Positions 1-5,139 of a stretch of 5,139 nt of DNA are shown here, in pieces. The position numbers and the translations under genes are program-made. How positions within the stretch are numbered: the first letter of the stretch is position 1; every line of letters starts with the position of its first letter. Under the pieces are notes generated by a model that saw only the letters and a list, made by a program, of their open reading frames with translations, did no database searches and was not told where the DNA came from. This DNA comes from DATLCI01 sp046714215. Its GTDB lineage: Bacteria; Acidobacteriota; Terriglobia; Terriglobales; Acidobacteriaceae. The stretch lies in assembly GCA_046714215.1 (NCBI GenBank), contig JBKKBM010000155.1:1-5139 (forward strand), in the 5' to 3' direction.

Positions 1-18
1 CGGCGTAGCCGTCGTAGC

Positions 19-42
19 TTAGCCCACCACGGCAGTGGGTAA
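19..42. other. Second hairpin downstream of metH
   Basis: TTA-g-CCCAC (19-27) can pair with GTGGGTAA (35-42) with one bulged G and a 7-nt loop, giving an 8-bp stem. It lies about 40 nt past the metH stop and may act with the hairpin at 62-74 as a 3' end, or be part of the next intergenic region. No T-run follows on either strand. No gene is visible in 1-80. Confidence 0.25.
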
Positions 43-61
43 GCGTGCGAATATACCGAGA

Positions 62-74
62 GCCCCGGAGGGGC
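62..74 (-). terminator. Short GC hairpin just after metH, possible weak terminator
   Basis: GCCCC and GGGGC (62-66 and 70-74) flank a 3-nt loop, beginning 6 nt past the metH stop codon. The minus strand continues TCTCGGTATATTC without a true T-run, so it is at best a weak or factor-assisted terminator. Confidence 0.3.
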
Positions 75-80
75 AGCAGC

Positions 81-3000
81 CTACACCACAAAATATTTCG
101 CGTCCGGATGATGCACCACGATCGCACTCGTCGATTGCTCCGGCTCCAACTGGAACGTCTCCGTCAGCTTCACGCCGATATTCTTCTCCGGCTCCAGCAA
201 TCCAAACAATTGCACCTGGTCTTCCAGGTTCGGACACGCCGGATAACCGAACGAATACCGCGATCCCCGATACTTCTGATGAAACAGGTCGCTGATGCGC
301 GGCGCGTCCTCTCCGGCGATACCTAAGTCTTCCCGCATCTTCTTGTGGTTCAATTCAGCGAGCCCCTCCGCCGCTTCCACGCTCAGACCATGGAGATACA
401 GATAGCGGGTGTAGTCGCCCGTATCAAAGAGCTTCTTCGTCAATTCCGATGCCCGGTCACCGACGGTCACCAGCGAAAGCCCGATGACATCGAACTTACC
501 CTCAGCTTTCGGTAGGAAGTAATCCGCGATCGACAGTTTGCGCCCCTCTCGCTGCCGCGGGAAGGTGAACCTCTGTAGCTCCCGGGCATCGCTGGATGGT
601 TTGTCAAAGATGACCACGGAATTCCCCTCCGCCTGGCAGGGGAAATATCCGTAGACCACTTTCGGTTCGAACCACTTGTCGCGGATGACCTCTTCGATCA
701 GCTCCGCCAAGATCGGCTTGTACTTCTCTTCCACCAGGCGCGCGTAATCTTCCTGCGACGCCGTCTTCAACTGCCACTGGTTCTTGAACAGCGCCGTCAG
801 ATTGAGATATTGGAATACCTCGTGCTGGTCCCAGTCCGTTTTCGTGCGCACGCCAAAGAACGGCGGATTCGGAACGTTGGGCGCGGGCTTCACCACCGCC
901 GAGCGCTCCGTCGACGTACTCCCCACGCCATACACCGCCGACGCGGTGGCAGCTTGCGCCATCTCTTTGCGCGTGCGCCCTTCGGTGAGGCGCTGCGTAC
1001 GCGAGACTTCGCTGGTCGCGAGATCATCCATCACGTGCAGGCCATCGAAGGCGTCATTCGCGTAGAAGACCGCCTCCTTATATTCCTTGCGCAGGTCATC
1101 TTCCACATATTTGCGCGTAAGCGCGGCGCCCCCGCAGATCACGGGAAACGTCAGCCCTTGCGTCTGCAGATCTTGCAGCACGTACTTCATCTCCAGCGTC
1201 GACTTCACCAGCAAGCCGCTTAGCCCGATGGCATCGGCCTTGTGGTCGCGCGCCGCCGCAATAATGGTGTCCGCCGGCTGCTTGATGCCCAGGTTCACCA
1301 CCTTGTAGCCGTTGTTTGTCAGGATGATGTCCACCAGGTTCTTACCAATGTCGTGGACGTCGCCCTTCACCGTTGCCAGCACGATGGTCCCCTTTTGCGA
1401 CCCTTCCGCCTTCTCCATCTTCGGTTCGAGATACGCGACCGCCTGTTTCATCACGGCAGCCGAGTCGAGCACAGAGGGTAGCTGCATCTTGCGCGCGCCA
1501 AAAAGTTCGCCCACCGTCTTCATGCCGTCCAGCAGCACGGTATTGATGAGATCGAGGGGCGTGTACTTTTCCAGCGCCGTCTCCAGCACCTGCTCCAGCG
1601 ACCGCTTATGCGCACCCTCACCCAACGACTTTTCACCGTTAATGATGCAGTGCTTCAACTGGTCCTCGACCGACAGGTGCTCAACATCCTCCTCCGGCGT
1701 GTCTACTTTCTTCTTGCCGGAGAAAAACTGCATGTACGCCTGGAGCGGGTCGCCATTCGTCTGGTCTTGGAAGATCAGTTTGCGTGCGAGGTCAACTTCT
1801 GCTTCAGGAATCTTGTATAACGGATAGATCTTGCTGTAGTTAATGATGGCTACATCCAGCCCGCGGTCCACCGCCTCTTTCAGAAAAACGCTATTCAGTA
1901 CTCGCCTGGCGTAGGCGTTCAGGCCAAAACTGATGTTGCTGATGCCGAGGATGGTCTTCACCTCCGGCAGCTCCCGATGGATCATCTCCACCGCATTCAG
2001 CGTCTCCACTCCAGCGGAGCGATACTCTTCCTGCCCCGTCGAAATCGGCAGCGTGAGCGGATCGAAGATCAGGTCCACCGGCCGGATGCCGTACTTCTCC
2101 GTCGCCAGCTTGAAGATCCGTTTGGCAATGGCCGTCTTTCTCTCCGCCGTCAGGGCCATGCCCTGCTCGTCGATGGTCAGCGCGATCACAGCGGCGCCAT
2201 AGCGCTTGGCCATGGGCAGCACTTTCGACGTCCGCTTCTCCCCATCTTCCAGGTTGATGGAGTTGATGATGGCCTTGCCCGGAATGCGCTTCAGCGCTTC
2301 TTCAATGACTTCGGCTTCGGTCGAGTCAACCAGAATGGGCGCCGGCACCCGCGTAGCGATCTTCTCCAACACCGACGTCATGTACCCGATCTCATTTTCC
2401 CCCACGATGGCGCAACACAGGTCGAGCATGTGCGAGCCTTCGTTGACCAGCTTCTTCGACATCGCGAGGATGTCGTCGTACTTCCCTTGCTGCACCAGGT
2501 CGCGGAATTCTTTCTTCTGCGTGGTGGTGTTCATCTCCTCGGCCACCACGACCGGCTGGCCATCGATCTCGAGCGGAATGGAAGTGTAGGCGCTGGCGGC
2601 CGCGCCCACGGGCTTGCCTTCACGTGGCAGCGGCTTCAAGTCCTTCACCGCCGCAGCGAGCGCTTCAATGTGCTTGGGCGTAGTACCGCAACATCCGCCG
2701 ACAATGTTCACCCCGTACTCGGAGACGAAGCGATGCTGATACTCCGCCAACTCCGCTGGCGTCAGCTTGTAAGCCGCGCGTCCGCCTTCATTCTGCGGCA
2801 GCCCCGCATTGGGCAGGATGGAAATATATTTCGTTGCGTTGTGCCCCAGGTAGCGCACCGCGTCGTTCATCTCTTTGGGGCCGGTAGCGCAGTTCAGGCC
2901 CACAATGTCGATGTCATAAGGTTCCAGCGTGGTCAGCGCCGCGCCTATCTCCGTGCCCAGCAGCATCGTTCCGGTAGCTTCCAGCGTCACCTGCACTTGC

Positions 3001-3557
3001 AGCGGCACGCGCTTCCCTGCCGCCTTCATCGCATCTTCTGCGGCCGCGACGGCTGCTTTCACTTGCAAAATATCCTGACACGTCTCGATCAGCAGCACAT
3101 CCGCGCCCGCTTCGATCAACGCGGCTATCTGCTCGAAATATGCCGCCACCATATCGTCAAAGCTGATGTGCCCCAGCGACGGCAGCTTGGTCGAGGGTCC
3201 GATCGATCCGGCGACAAACCGCGGCTTACCATTGCCACTGAAGCCGGCAGCCGCTTCGCGGGCAAGTTTCACGGCTTGAATATTGATCTCGCGGACTTGG
3301 TCTTGCAAGTCGTATTCGGCCAGCACAATGCGCGTGGCCCCGAACGTATTCGTCTCTACGATGTCGGCGCCTGCGGCAAAATAACCAGCGTGGATATCGC
3401 GGATGACTTCCGGACGGCTCTGTACCAGGATCTCACTGCAACCCTCTTTGCCCCAATAGTCTTCAAGGGAAAGGTTGCGGTCCTGGATCTGGGTGCCCAT
3501 GGCGCCGTCGTAGACGATCACCCGGTCGCGCAGTTGGTTGAGGAAGTTGTTATTCAT
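81..3557 (-). CDS. metH: Cobalamin-dependent methionine synthase (5-methyltetrahydrofolate--homocysteine methyltransferase)
   Basis: Cytosolic enzyme that moves the methyl group of 5-methyltetrahydrofolate through cob(I)alamin to homocysteine, making methionine and tetrahydrofolate. All four modules are visible in 1158 residues. The homocysteine/zinc barrel (about 1-305) has GAMGTQ near residue 18 and zinc ligands C223, C289 and C290. The pterin-binding barrel (about 335-590) has ILVDST at 408, NSIN at 432 and GISNISFG at 538. The B12 cap spans about 624-715. The B12 Rossmann domain carries D733-x-H735-x-x-G738, with H735 the expected cobalt ligand, then GLSG at 778 and GG at 809. The AdoMet activation domain (about 900-1158) has GYPACP at 1104 and ends in KYFVV. 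E. coli MetH has 1227 residues; this one stops about 35 residues earlier at the C-terminus, which I take as a normal shorter subtype, not a truncation. The ATG at 3557 is the natural start because the barrel begins at once; no strong Shine-Dalgarno precedes it. It lies 108 nt after nuoI. Confidence 0.98.
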   Translation of the reverse strand: MNNNFLNQLRDRVIVYDGAMGTQIQDRNLSLEDYWGKEGCSEILVQSRPEVIRDIHAGYFAAGADIVETNTFGATRIVLAEYDLQDQVREINIQAVKLAREAAAGFSGNGKPRFVAGSIGPSTKLPSLGHISFDDMVAAYFEQIAALIEAGADVLLIETCQDILQVKAAVAAAEDAMKAAGKRVPLQVQVTLEATGTMLLGTEIGAALTTLEPYDIDIVGLNCATGPKEMNDAVRYLGHNATKYISILPNAGLPQNEGGRAAYKLTPAELAEYQHRFVSEYGVNIVGGCCGTTPKHIEALAAAVKDLKPLPREGKPVGAAASAYTSIPLEIDGQPVVVAEEMNTTTQKKEFRDLVQQGKYDDILAMSKKLVNEGSHMLDLCCAIVGENEIGYMTSVLEKIATRVPAPILVDSTEAEVIEEALKRIPGKAIINSINLEDGEKRTSKVLPMAKRYGAAVIALTIDEQGMALTAERKTAIAKRIFKLATEKYGIRPVDLIFDPLTLPISTGQEEYRSAGVETLNAVEMIHRELPEVKTILGISNISFGLNAYARRVLNSVFLKEAVDRGLDVAIINYSKIYPLYKIPEAEVDLARKLIFQDQTNGDPLQAYMQFFSGKKKVDTPEEDVEHLSVEDQLKHCIINGEKSLGEGAHKRSLEQVLETALEKYTPLDLINTVLLDGMKTVGELFGARKMQLPSVLDSAAVMKQAVAYLEPKMEKAEGSQKGTIVLATVKGDVHDIGKNLVDIILTNNGYKVVNLGIKQPADTIIAAARDHKADAIGLSGLLVKSTLEMKYVLQDLQTQGLTFPVICGGAALTRKYVEDDLRKEYKEAVFYANDAFDGLHVMDDLATSEVSRTQRLTEGRTRKEMAQAATASAVYGVGSTSTERSAVVKPAPNVPNPPFFGVRTKTDWDQHEVFQYLNLTALFKNQWQLKTASQEDYARLVEEKYKPILAELIEEVIRDKWFEPKVVYGYFPCQAEGNSVVIFDKPSSDARELQRFTFPRQREGRKLSIADYFLPKAEGKFDVIGLSLVTVGDRASELTKKLFDTGDYTRYLYLHGLSVEAAEGLAELNHKKMREDLGIAGEDAPRISDLFHQKYRGSRYSFGYPACPNLEDQVQLFGLLEPEKNIGVKLTETFQLEPEQSTSAIVVHHPDAKYFVV

Positions 3558-3665
3558 TCGGCTATGGTCAGGACCCTTTGTACGTGGGTTCCTGCTTTCT
3601 TGGGGCCTGGCCCCACCCGCAGACCCTCGGGTTTAATACATGGAGCAAAACGGGATCTAACGCGC
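3558..3665 (-). promoter_or_regulatory. Structured metH leader with three consecutive potential hairpins
   Basis: This 108-nt spacer between the nuoI stop and the metH ATG forms three potential stems in order of transcription. The first is ACCCG/CGGGT at 3628-3632 and 3615-3619 with an 8-nt loop. The second is TGGGGCC-A-GGCCCCA at 3601-3615, which shares base 3615 with the first. The third is CAGGA(A)CCC at 3586-3594 pairing with GGGTCCTG at 3569-3576, with a 9-nt loop, ending 11 nt before the start codon. None is followed by a T-run, so they do not look like an intrinsic terminator of nuoI. The last hairpin includes the only purine-rich AAGGG near the metH start, so control of translation is conceivable. 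I could not match the segment to a cobalamin, SAM or SAH riboswitch. No convincing promoter boxes were found. Confidence 0.35.
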
Positions 3666-4187
3666 TCACTTCGACTGCATGGCCGCCGTCAGCGGCACCA
3701 GCAACTGCTCCTTGCGATACACCAGGTTGCTGGCATTGTACGTAGCCAGTTCGAAGCCGTGTCCGTGGGTGATGGCGTCGGTGGGGCACGCCTCTACGCA
3801 ATATCCGCAGAAGATGCAACGGTTGTAATCGATGTTATAGACGGTGGCATAGCGTTCGGCGCCACTGATACGGTTTTCTTCCGTGTTCTCCGCCGCCTCT
3901 ATATATATGCAGTTCGCGGGGCACGCCGCCGCGCAAAGGAAGCACGCCACACACTTTTCCAGGCCATTCTCATCGCGCTGCAACGCGTGCAGTCCGCGAA
4001 AGCGTTCCTGAAACACCGCACCTTTCAGCGGCCCGGCGCCGTCCGGATAGTTCTCCACCACCGTCGGCGCAAACATCTGCCGGAACGTGATGGACATACC
4101 TTTGGCCAGGGCCGCAATGCCGCTGATGAAGGACATAGTAGGAGTATAAACCCAGGCTTTGGATTTTGTGGAGTGGGCCGTATCCAC
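3666..4187 (-). CDS. nuoI: NADH-quinone oxidoreductase subunit I (complex I 2x[4Fe-4S] ferredoxin subunit)
   Basis: Peripheral-arm subunit of respiratory complex I that carries clusters N6a and N6b and passes electrons toward the quinone site; it acts at the cytoplasmic face of the membrane. The 173-residue product shows two full CxxCxxCxxxCP motifs: C79-C82-C85-C89-P and C124-C127-C130-C134-P. The segment before them (ENYPDG, RFRGLHALQRDENGLEKC) and the tail NLVYRKEQLL are typical of NuoI. Two starts are possible. GTG at 4187 has a GGGAGG at 4202-4207 but with a long 14-nt spacer. ATG at 4136 (M18) gives 156 residues beginning MSFISG, has no Shine-Dalgarno, and matches the usual NuoI N-terminus better by eye. 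No other in-frame start exists before the TGA at 4218-4220. No other nuo gene is visible, which is unusual. A stand-alone ferredoxin is a weaker alternative because the flanking NuoI-specific segments are present. Confidence 0.93.
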   Translation of the reverse strand: MDTAHSTKSKAWVYTPTMSFISGIAALAKGMSITFRQMFAPTVVENYPDGAGPLKGAVFQERFRGLHALQRDENGLEKCVACFLCAAACPANCIYIEAAENTEENRISGAERYATVYNIDYNRCIFCGYCVEACPTDAITHGHGFELATYNASNLVYRKEQLLVPLTAAMQSK

Positions 4188-4214
4188 ACACGCATTAGGG
4201 GCCTCCCGCGAAAG

Positions 4215-4266
4215 CTGTCATCCTGAGCGGAGTGTGAGCAGCGCGAGCGCGCAGTCGAAGGACCCC
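4215..4266. repeat. REP-like intergenic repeat (TCATCCTGAG ... GTCGAAGGACCC)
   Basis: The segment starts CTGTCATCCTGAGCGGAG, continues through a GCGC-GAGC-GCGC core (4241-4252) and ends GTCGAAGGACCC. The ends are complementary (TCCT at 4221-4224, AGGA at 4259-4262), so it can fold as an imperfect stem. I recognise it as a kind of dispersed palindromic intergenic repeat seen in many copies in Acidobacteriota and other environmental genomes; its translation (HPERS...SKDP) is a familiar spurious peptide. It lies in the presumed 5' leader of nuoI, ending 7 nt before the candidate GGGAGG. That it is dispersed is from memory of the family; only this copy and a partial second one are in the window. 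Confidence 0.7.
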
Positions 4267-4279
4267 TACCCCATGCAAA

Positions 4280-4320
4280 CTGTCATCCTGAGAGCCCGGC
4301 TACGCAGTTCATGGCTCTCA
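4280..4320. repeat. Partial second repeat copy fused to an 8-bp inverted repeat
   Basis: The 13-nt head CTGTCATCCTGAG of the element at 4215-4227 recurs exactly at 4280-4292, 65 nt away and in the same orientation. Its last bases form the left arm of a perfect inverted repeat, TGAGAGCC (4289-4296) with GGCTCTCA (4313-4320), separated by 16 nt. The hairpin ends 12 nt after the stop codon of the small Cys-rich gene. It could act as a transcript end or RNA stabiliser there, but no T-run follows it on the minus strand, so an intrinsic terminator is not supported. Confidence 0.5.
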
Positions 4321-4332
4321 CAAAAACTCACT

Positions 4333-4500
4333 TTACGGGGGCGGCGGCGCTTGCGTCACGATCGGCTGGCAAGGCTCGTCGATGATCACTTCATCGTTAG
4401 GCACTTCCCCCGTGCCTTCGCACGTGGGACATTTATCGCCCTCACCGCAATAGCCGTAGCCAATGCAGGTAGGACATTTCTGAAGACGCGGAATCGCCAT
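4333..4500 (-). CDS. Small DnaJ-type double CxxCxGxG zinc-ribbon-like protein, function unknown
   Basis: A 55-residue reading frame from ATG at 4498-4500 to TAA at 4333-4335. It contains two copies of the DnaJ-type cysteine motif: C9-PT-C12-I-G-Y-G and C24-PT-C27-E-G-T-G, with an extra C18 between them and C44 near the end. Four cysteines in two such motifs are enough to bind one zinc ion, as in the DnaJ zinc-finger module or the small Bacillus anti-TRAP protein. After them come an acidic stretch (NDEVIIDE) and a proline-rich tail ending in four prolines. There is no signal peptide, membrane segment or J-domain. An in-frame TAG at 4528-4530 and the lack of other start codons fix the ATG at 4500, yet no Shine-Dalgarno precedes it. 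It lies between the UbiD-family gene (126-nt gap) and nuoI (145-nt gap). The paired motifs make a chance frame unlikely. The function, whether protein binding, RNA binding or assembly, is not known to me. Confidence 0.75.
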   Translation of the reverse strand: MAIPRLQKCPTCIGYGYCGEGDKCPTCEGTGEVPNDEVIIDEPCQPIVTQAPPPP

Positions 4501-4626
4501 ACATAAATTGTAGCCGCGATGTACGGGCTACGCGGACAAAAGACACTTAGTCCTAGCGTAATTCGGCCGGCGCGGACTCTGTTGCGGGGCCGACTGGAGC
4601 TACAAATCTGCTGGGTATGAGCTTGC
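4501..4626. other. Spacer bounded by short inverted TTGTAGC ends
   Basis: This 126-nt spacer between the UbiD-family stop and the small Cys-rich gene holds TTGTAGC at 4508-4514 and its reverse complement GCTACAA at 4599-4605, which bound a 98-nt segment. Inside, GTAGCC at 4510-4515 pairs with GGCTAC at 4526-4531 around a 10-nt loop, and CGGCC at 4564-4568 can pair with GGCCG at 4588-4592. No coding frame with start and context is visible. It may be a small non-coding repeat, but with only 7-nt arms this is weak. Confidence 0.25.
4507..4512 (-). promoter_or_regulatory. Candidate -10 box (TACAAT) for the small Cys-rich gene
   Basis: On the minus strand TACAAT ends 6 nt before the A of the ATG at 4500, so transcription would begin at about the start codon and the mRNA would be leaderless. 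This fits the lack of a Shine-Dalgarno. No good -35 box is found at 16-18 nt; the nearest resemblance, TTGTCC at 4534-4539, is 21 nt away. Confidence 0.25.
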
Positions 4627-5139
4627 CTACTCCAGCCCCAGGTCCTTCCACAGCCTATCCACGCGCTGCTTCGTCGCCGAATCCATCACGATCTCATCCG
4701 GCCACGGACGATTGAACCCCTCCGTCGTCCACTTCCGCGTCGCGTCTACGCCCATCTTTGACCCGTAATTCGGCATCCGCGACGCATGATCCAGCGAATC
4801 AACCGGCCCCAGCGTGAACTGTATGTCGCGCTCCGGATCGATGTGATTCAGCGCCTTCAACGTGACTTCGCCGATGTCCTGCACGTTCACGTCCTCATCC
4901 ACCACGATGATGCACTTCGTGAACATCGCCTGCCCTAGCGCCCAGATGCCGCTCATGACTTTGCGCGCGTGTCCCGGATAAGATTTCTTGATGGAGACGA
5001 TCATCAGATTGTGAAACACGCCTTCGATGGGCAGGTTCACATCCACAATCTCCGGCAGCGTGAGCCGCATCAGCGGCAGGAATATCCGCTCCACCGCTTT
5101 GCCCATGTAGGCATCTTCCATCGGCGGTTTGCCTACAAT
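4627..5139 (-). CDS. UbiD-family (prenylated-FMN) decarboxylase, C-terminal part, cut by window edge
   Basis: The last 170 residues of a UbiD-family decarboxylase; the frame stays open to base 5139, so the true start lies outside the window and the ATG at 5121 is internal. UbiD enzymes use prenylated FMN to decarboxylate aromatic or unsaturated acids, including steps of ubiquinone and menaquinone synthesis. Visible family signatures, counted from the edge, are IVGKPPMEDAYMGKA at 1, RIFLPL at 18, the IVVDEDVN strand near 80, SLDHAS near 117 and MGVDATRKW near 131, ending in KDLGLE and TAG. The VDEDVN and DHAS...DATRKW combination resembles the branch often annotated as menaquinone or 4-hydroxybenzoate decarboxylase, so a role in quinone biosynthesis is the best inference; the substrate cannot be read from this part. 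The catalytic Glu-rich motif (EGPFG region) and most cofactor contacts lie upstream, beyond the window. Family members are usually about 480-600 residues. Its presence beside nuoI fits a respiratory quinone theme. Confidence 0.93.
   Translation of the reverse strand: MVGKPPMEDAYMGKAVERIFLPLMRLTLPEIVDVNLPIEGVFHNLMIVSIKKSYPGHARKVMSGIWALGQAMFTKCIIVVDEDVNVQDIGEVTLKALNHIDPERDIQFTLGPVDSLDHASRMPNYGSKMGVDATRKWTTEGFNRPWPDEIVMDSATKQRVDRLWKDLGLE

Noticed and set aside
3601..3615. Rho-independent terminator after nuoI
   Set aside because: The TGGGGCC/GGCCCCA palindrome leaves a loop too tight to close fully and is followed by AGAAAGC on the minus strand, not a T-run.
3558..3665. SAM, SAH or cobalamin riboswitch before metH
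   Set aside because: CCGAGGGTCTGCGGG and CCAGGCCCC loosely recall the SAH riboswitch, but the closing stem and downstream conserved bases do not fit. No B12-box-like or SAM-I core was seen.
3568..3819. 83-codon minus-strand frame overlapping the 3' end of nuoI
   Set aside because: It lies in another frame inside nuoI and the spacer, and shows no family resemblance; nuoI explains the coding signal.
1977..4226. 749-codon open frame on the plus strand, antisense to metH and nuoI
   Set aside because: It is codon-aligned with both minus-strand genes, which share the same frame. In that register it can be closed only by TTA, CTA or TCA codons, which are rare in these GC-rich genes. The translation is His/Arg-rich with no recognisable domain and runs through an intergenic spacer.
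4159..4506. 115-codon plus-strand frame containing HPERS...SKDP
   Set aside because: It is the translation of the intergenic repeat plus the antisense of the small Cys-rich gene; peptides of this kind are known spurious ORFs from such repeats.
5105..5121. ATG at 5121 as the start of the UbiD-family gene
   Set aside because: The six codons before it (IVGKPP) continue the conserved UbiD sequence to the window edge, so this Met is internal.
1..5139. CRISPR array, tRNA, rRNA or transposase genes
   Set aside because: No regularly spaced repeats, cloverleaf-like segments, rRNA motifs or transposase signatures were seen on either strand.

Overview
The window is a compact bacterial segment of about 60% GC in which every supported gene lies on the minus strand. 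Reading in the direction of transcription (right to left) they are: the C-terminal part of a UbiD-family decarboxylase cut by the right edge (4627-5139); a 55-residue two-motif zinc-ribbon-like protein (4333-4500); a NuoI-type 2x[4Fe-4S] ferredoxin subunit of complex I (3666-4187); and a complete cobalamin-dependent methionine synthase, metH (81-3557). The last 80 bases lie beyond the metH stop and hold two small hairpins.

The host looks like a free-living, quinone-respiring Acidobacteriota-type bacterium. This is an inference from three things: the style of the MetH, NuoI and UbiD proteins as I remember those families; the GC-rich codon use; and an intergenic element beginning CTGTCATCCTGAG and ending GTCGAAGGACCC, a kind of dispersed repeat I associate with such genomes. 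No rRNA or other phylogenetic marker is present, so the assignment is tentative.

Region by region: 1-80 is metH downstream DNA. 81-3557 is metH, with all four modules (homocysteine/zinc, folate, B12, AdoMet activation). 3558-3665 is a 108-nt spacer that forms three consecutive potential hairpins in the metH leader. 3666-4187 is nuoI. 4188-4332 is a spacer with a REP-like repeat and an 8-bp inverted repeat. 4333-4500 is the small Cys-rich gene. 4501-4626 is a spacer bounded by short inverted TTGTAGC ends. 4627 to the right edge is the UbiD-family gene.

Functionally, the UbiD-family enzyme (probable quinone or menaquinone biosynthesis) and NuoI (quinone reduction by complex I) share a respiratory theme, while metH belongs to one-carbon and methionine metabolism. 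The spacers of 108-145 nt argue against a tightly coupled operon, though co-directional read-through is possible. There is no mobile element gene, CRISPR array, phage gene or obvious new multi-gene system. The least explained items are the small CxxCxGxG protein, the structured metH leader, and nuoI standing apart from other nuo genes.
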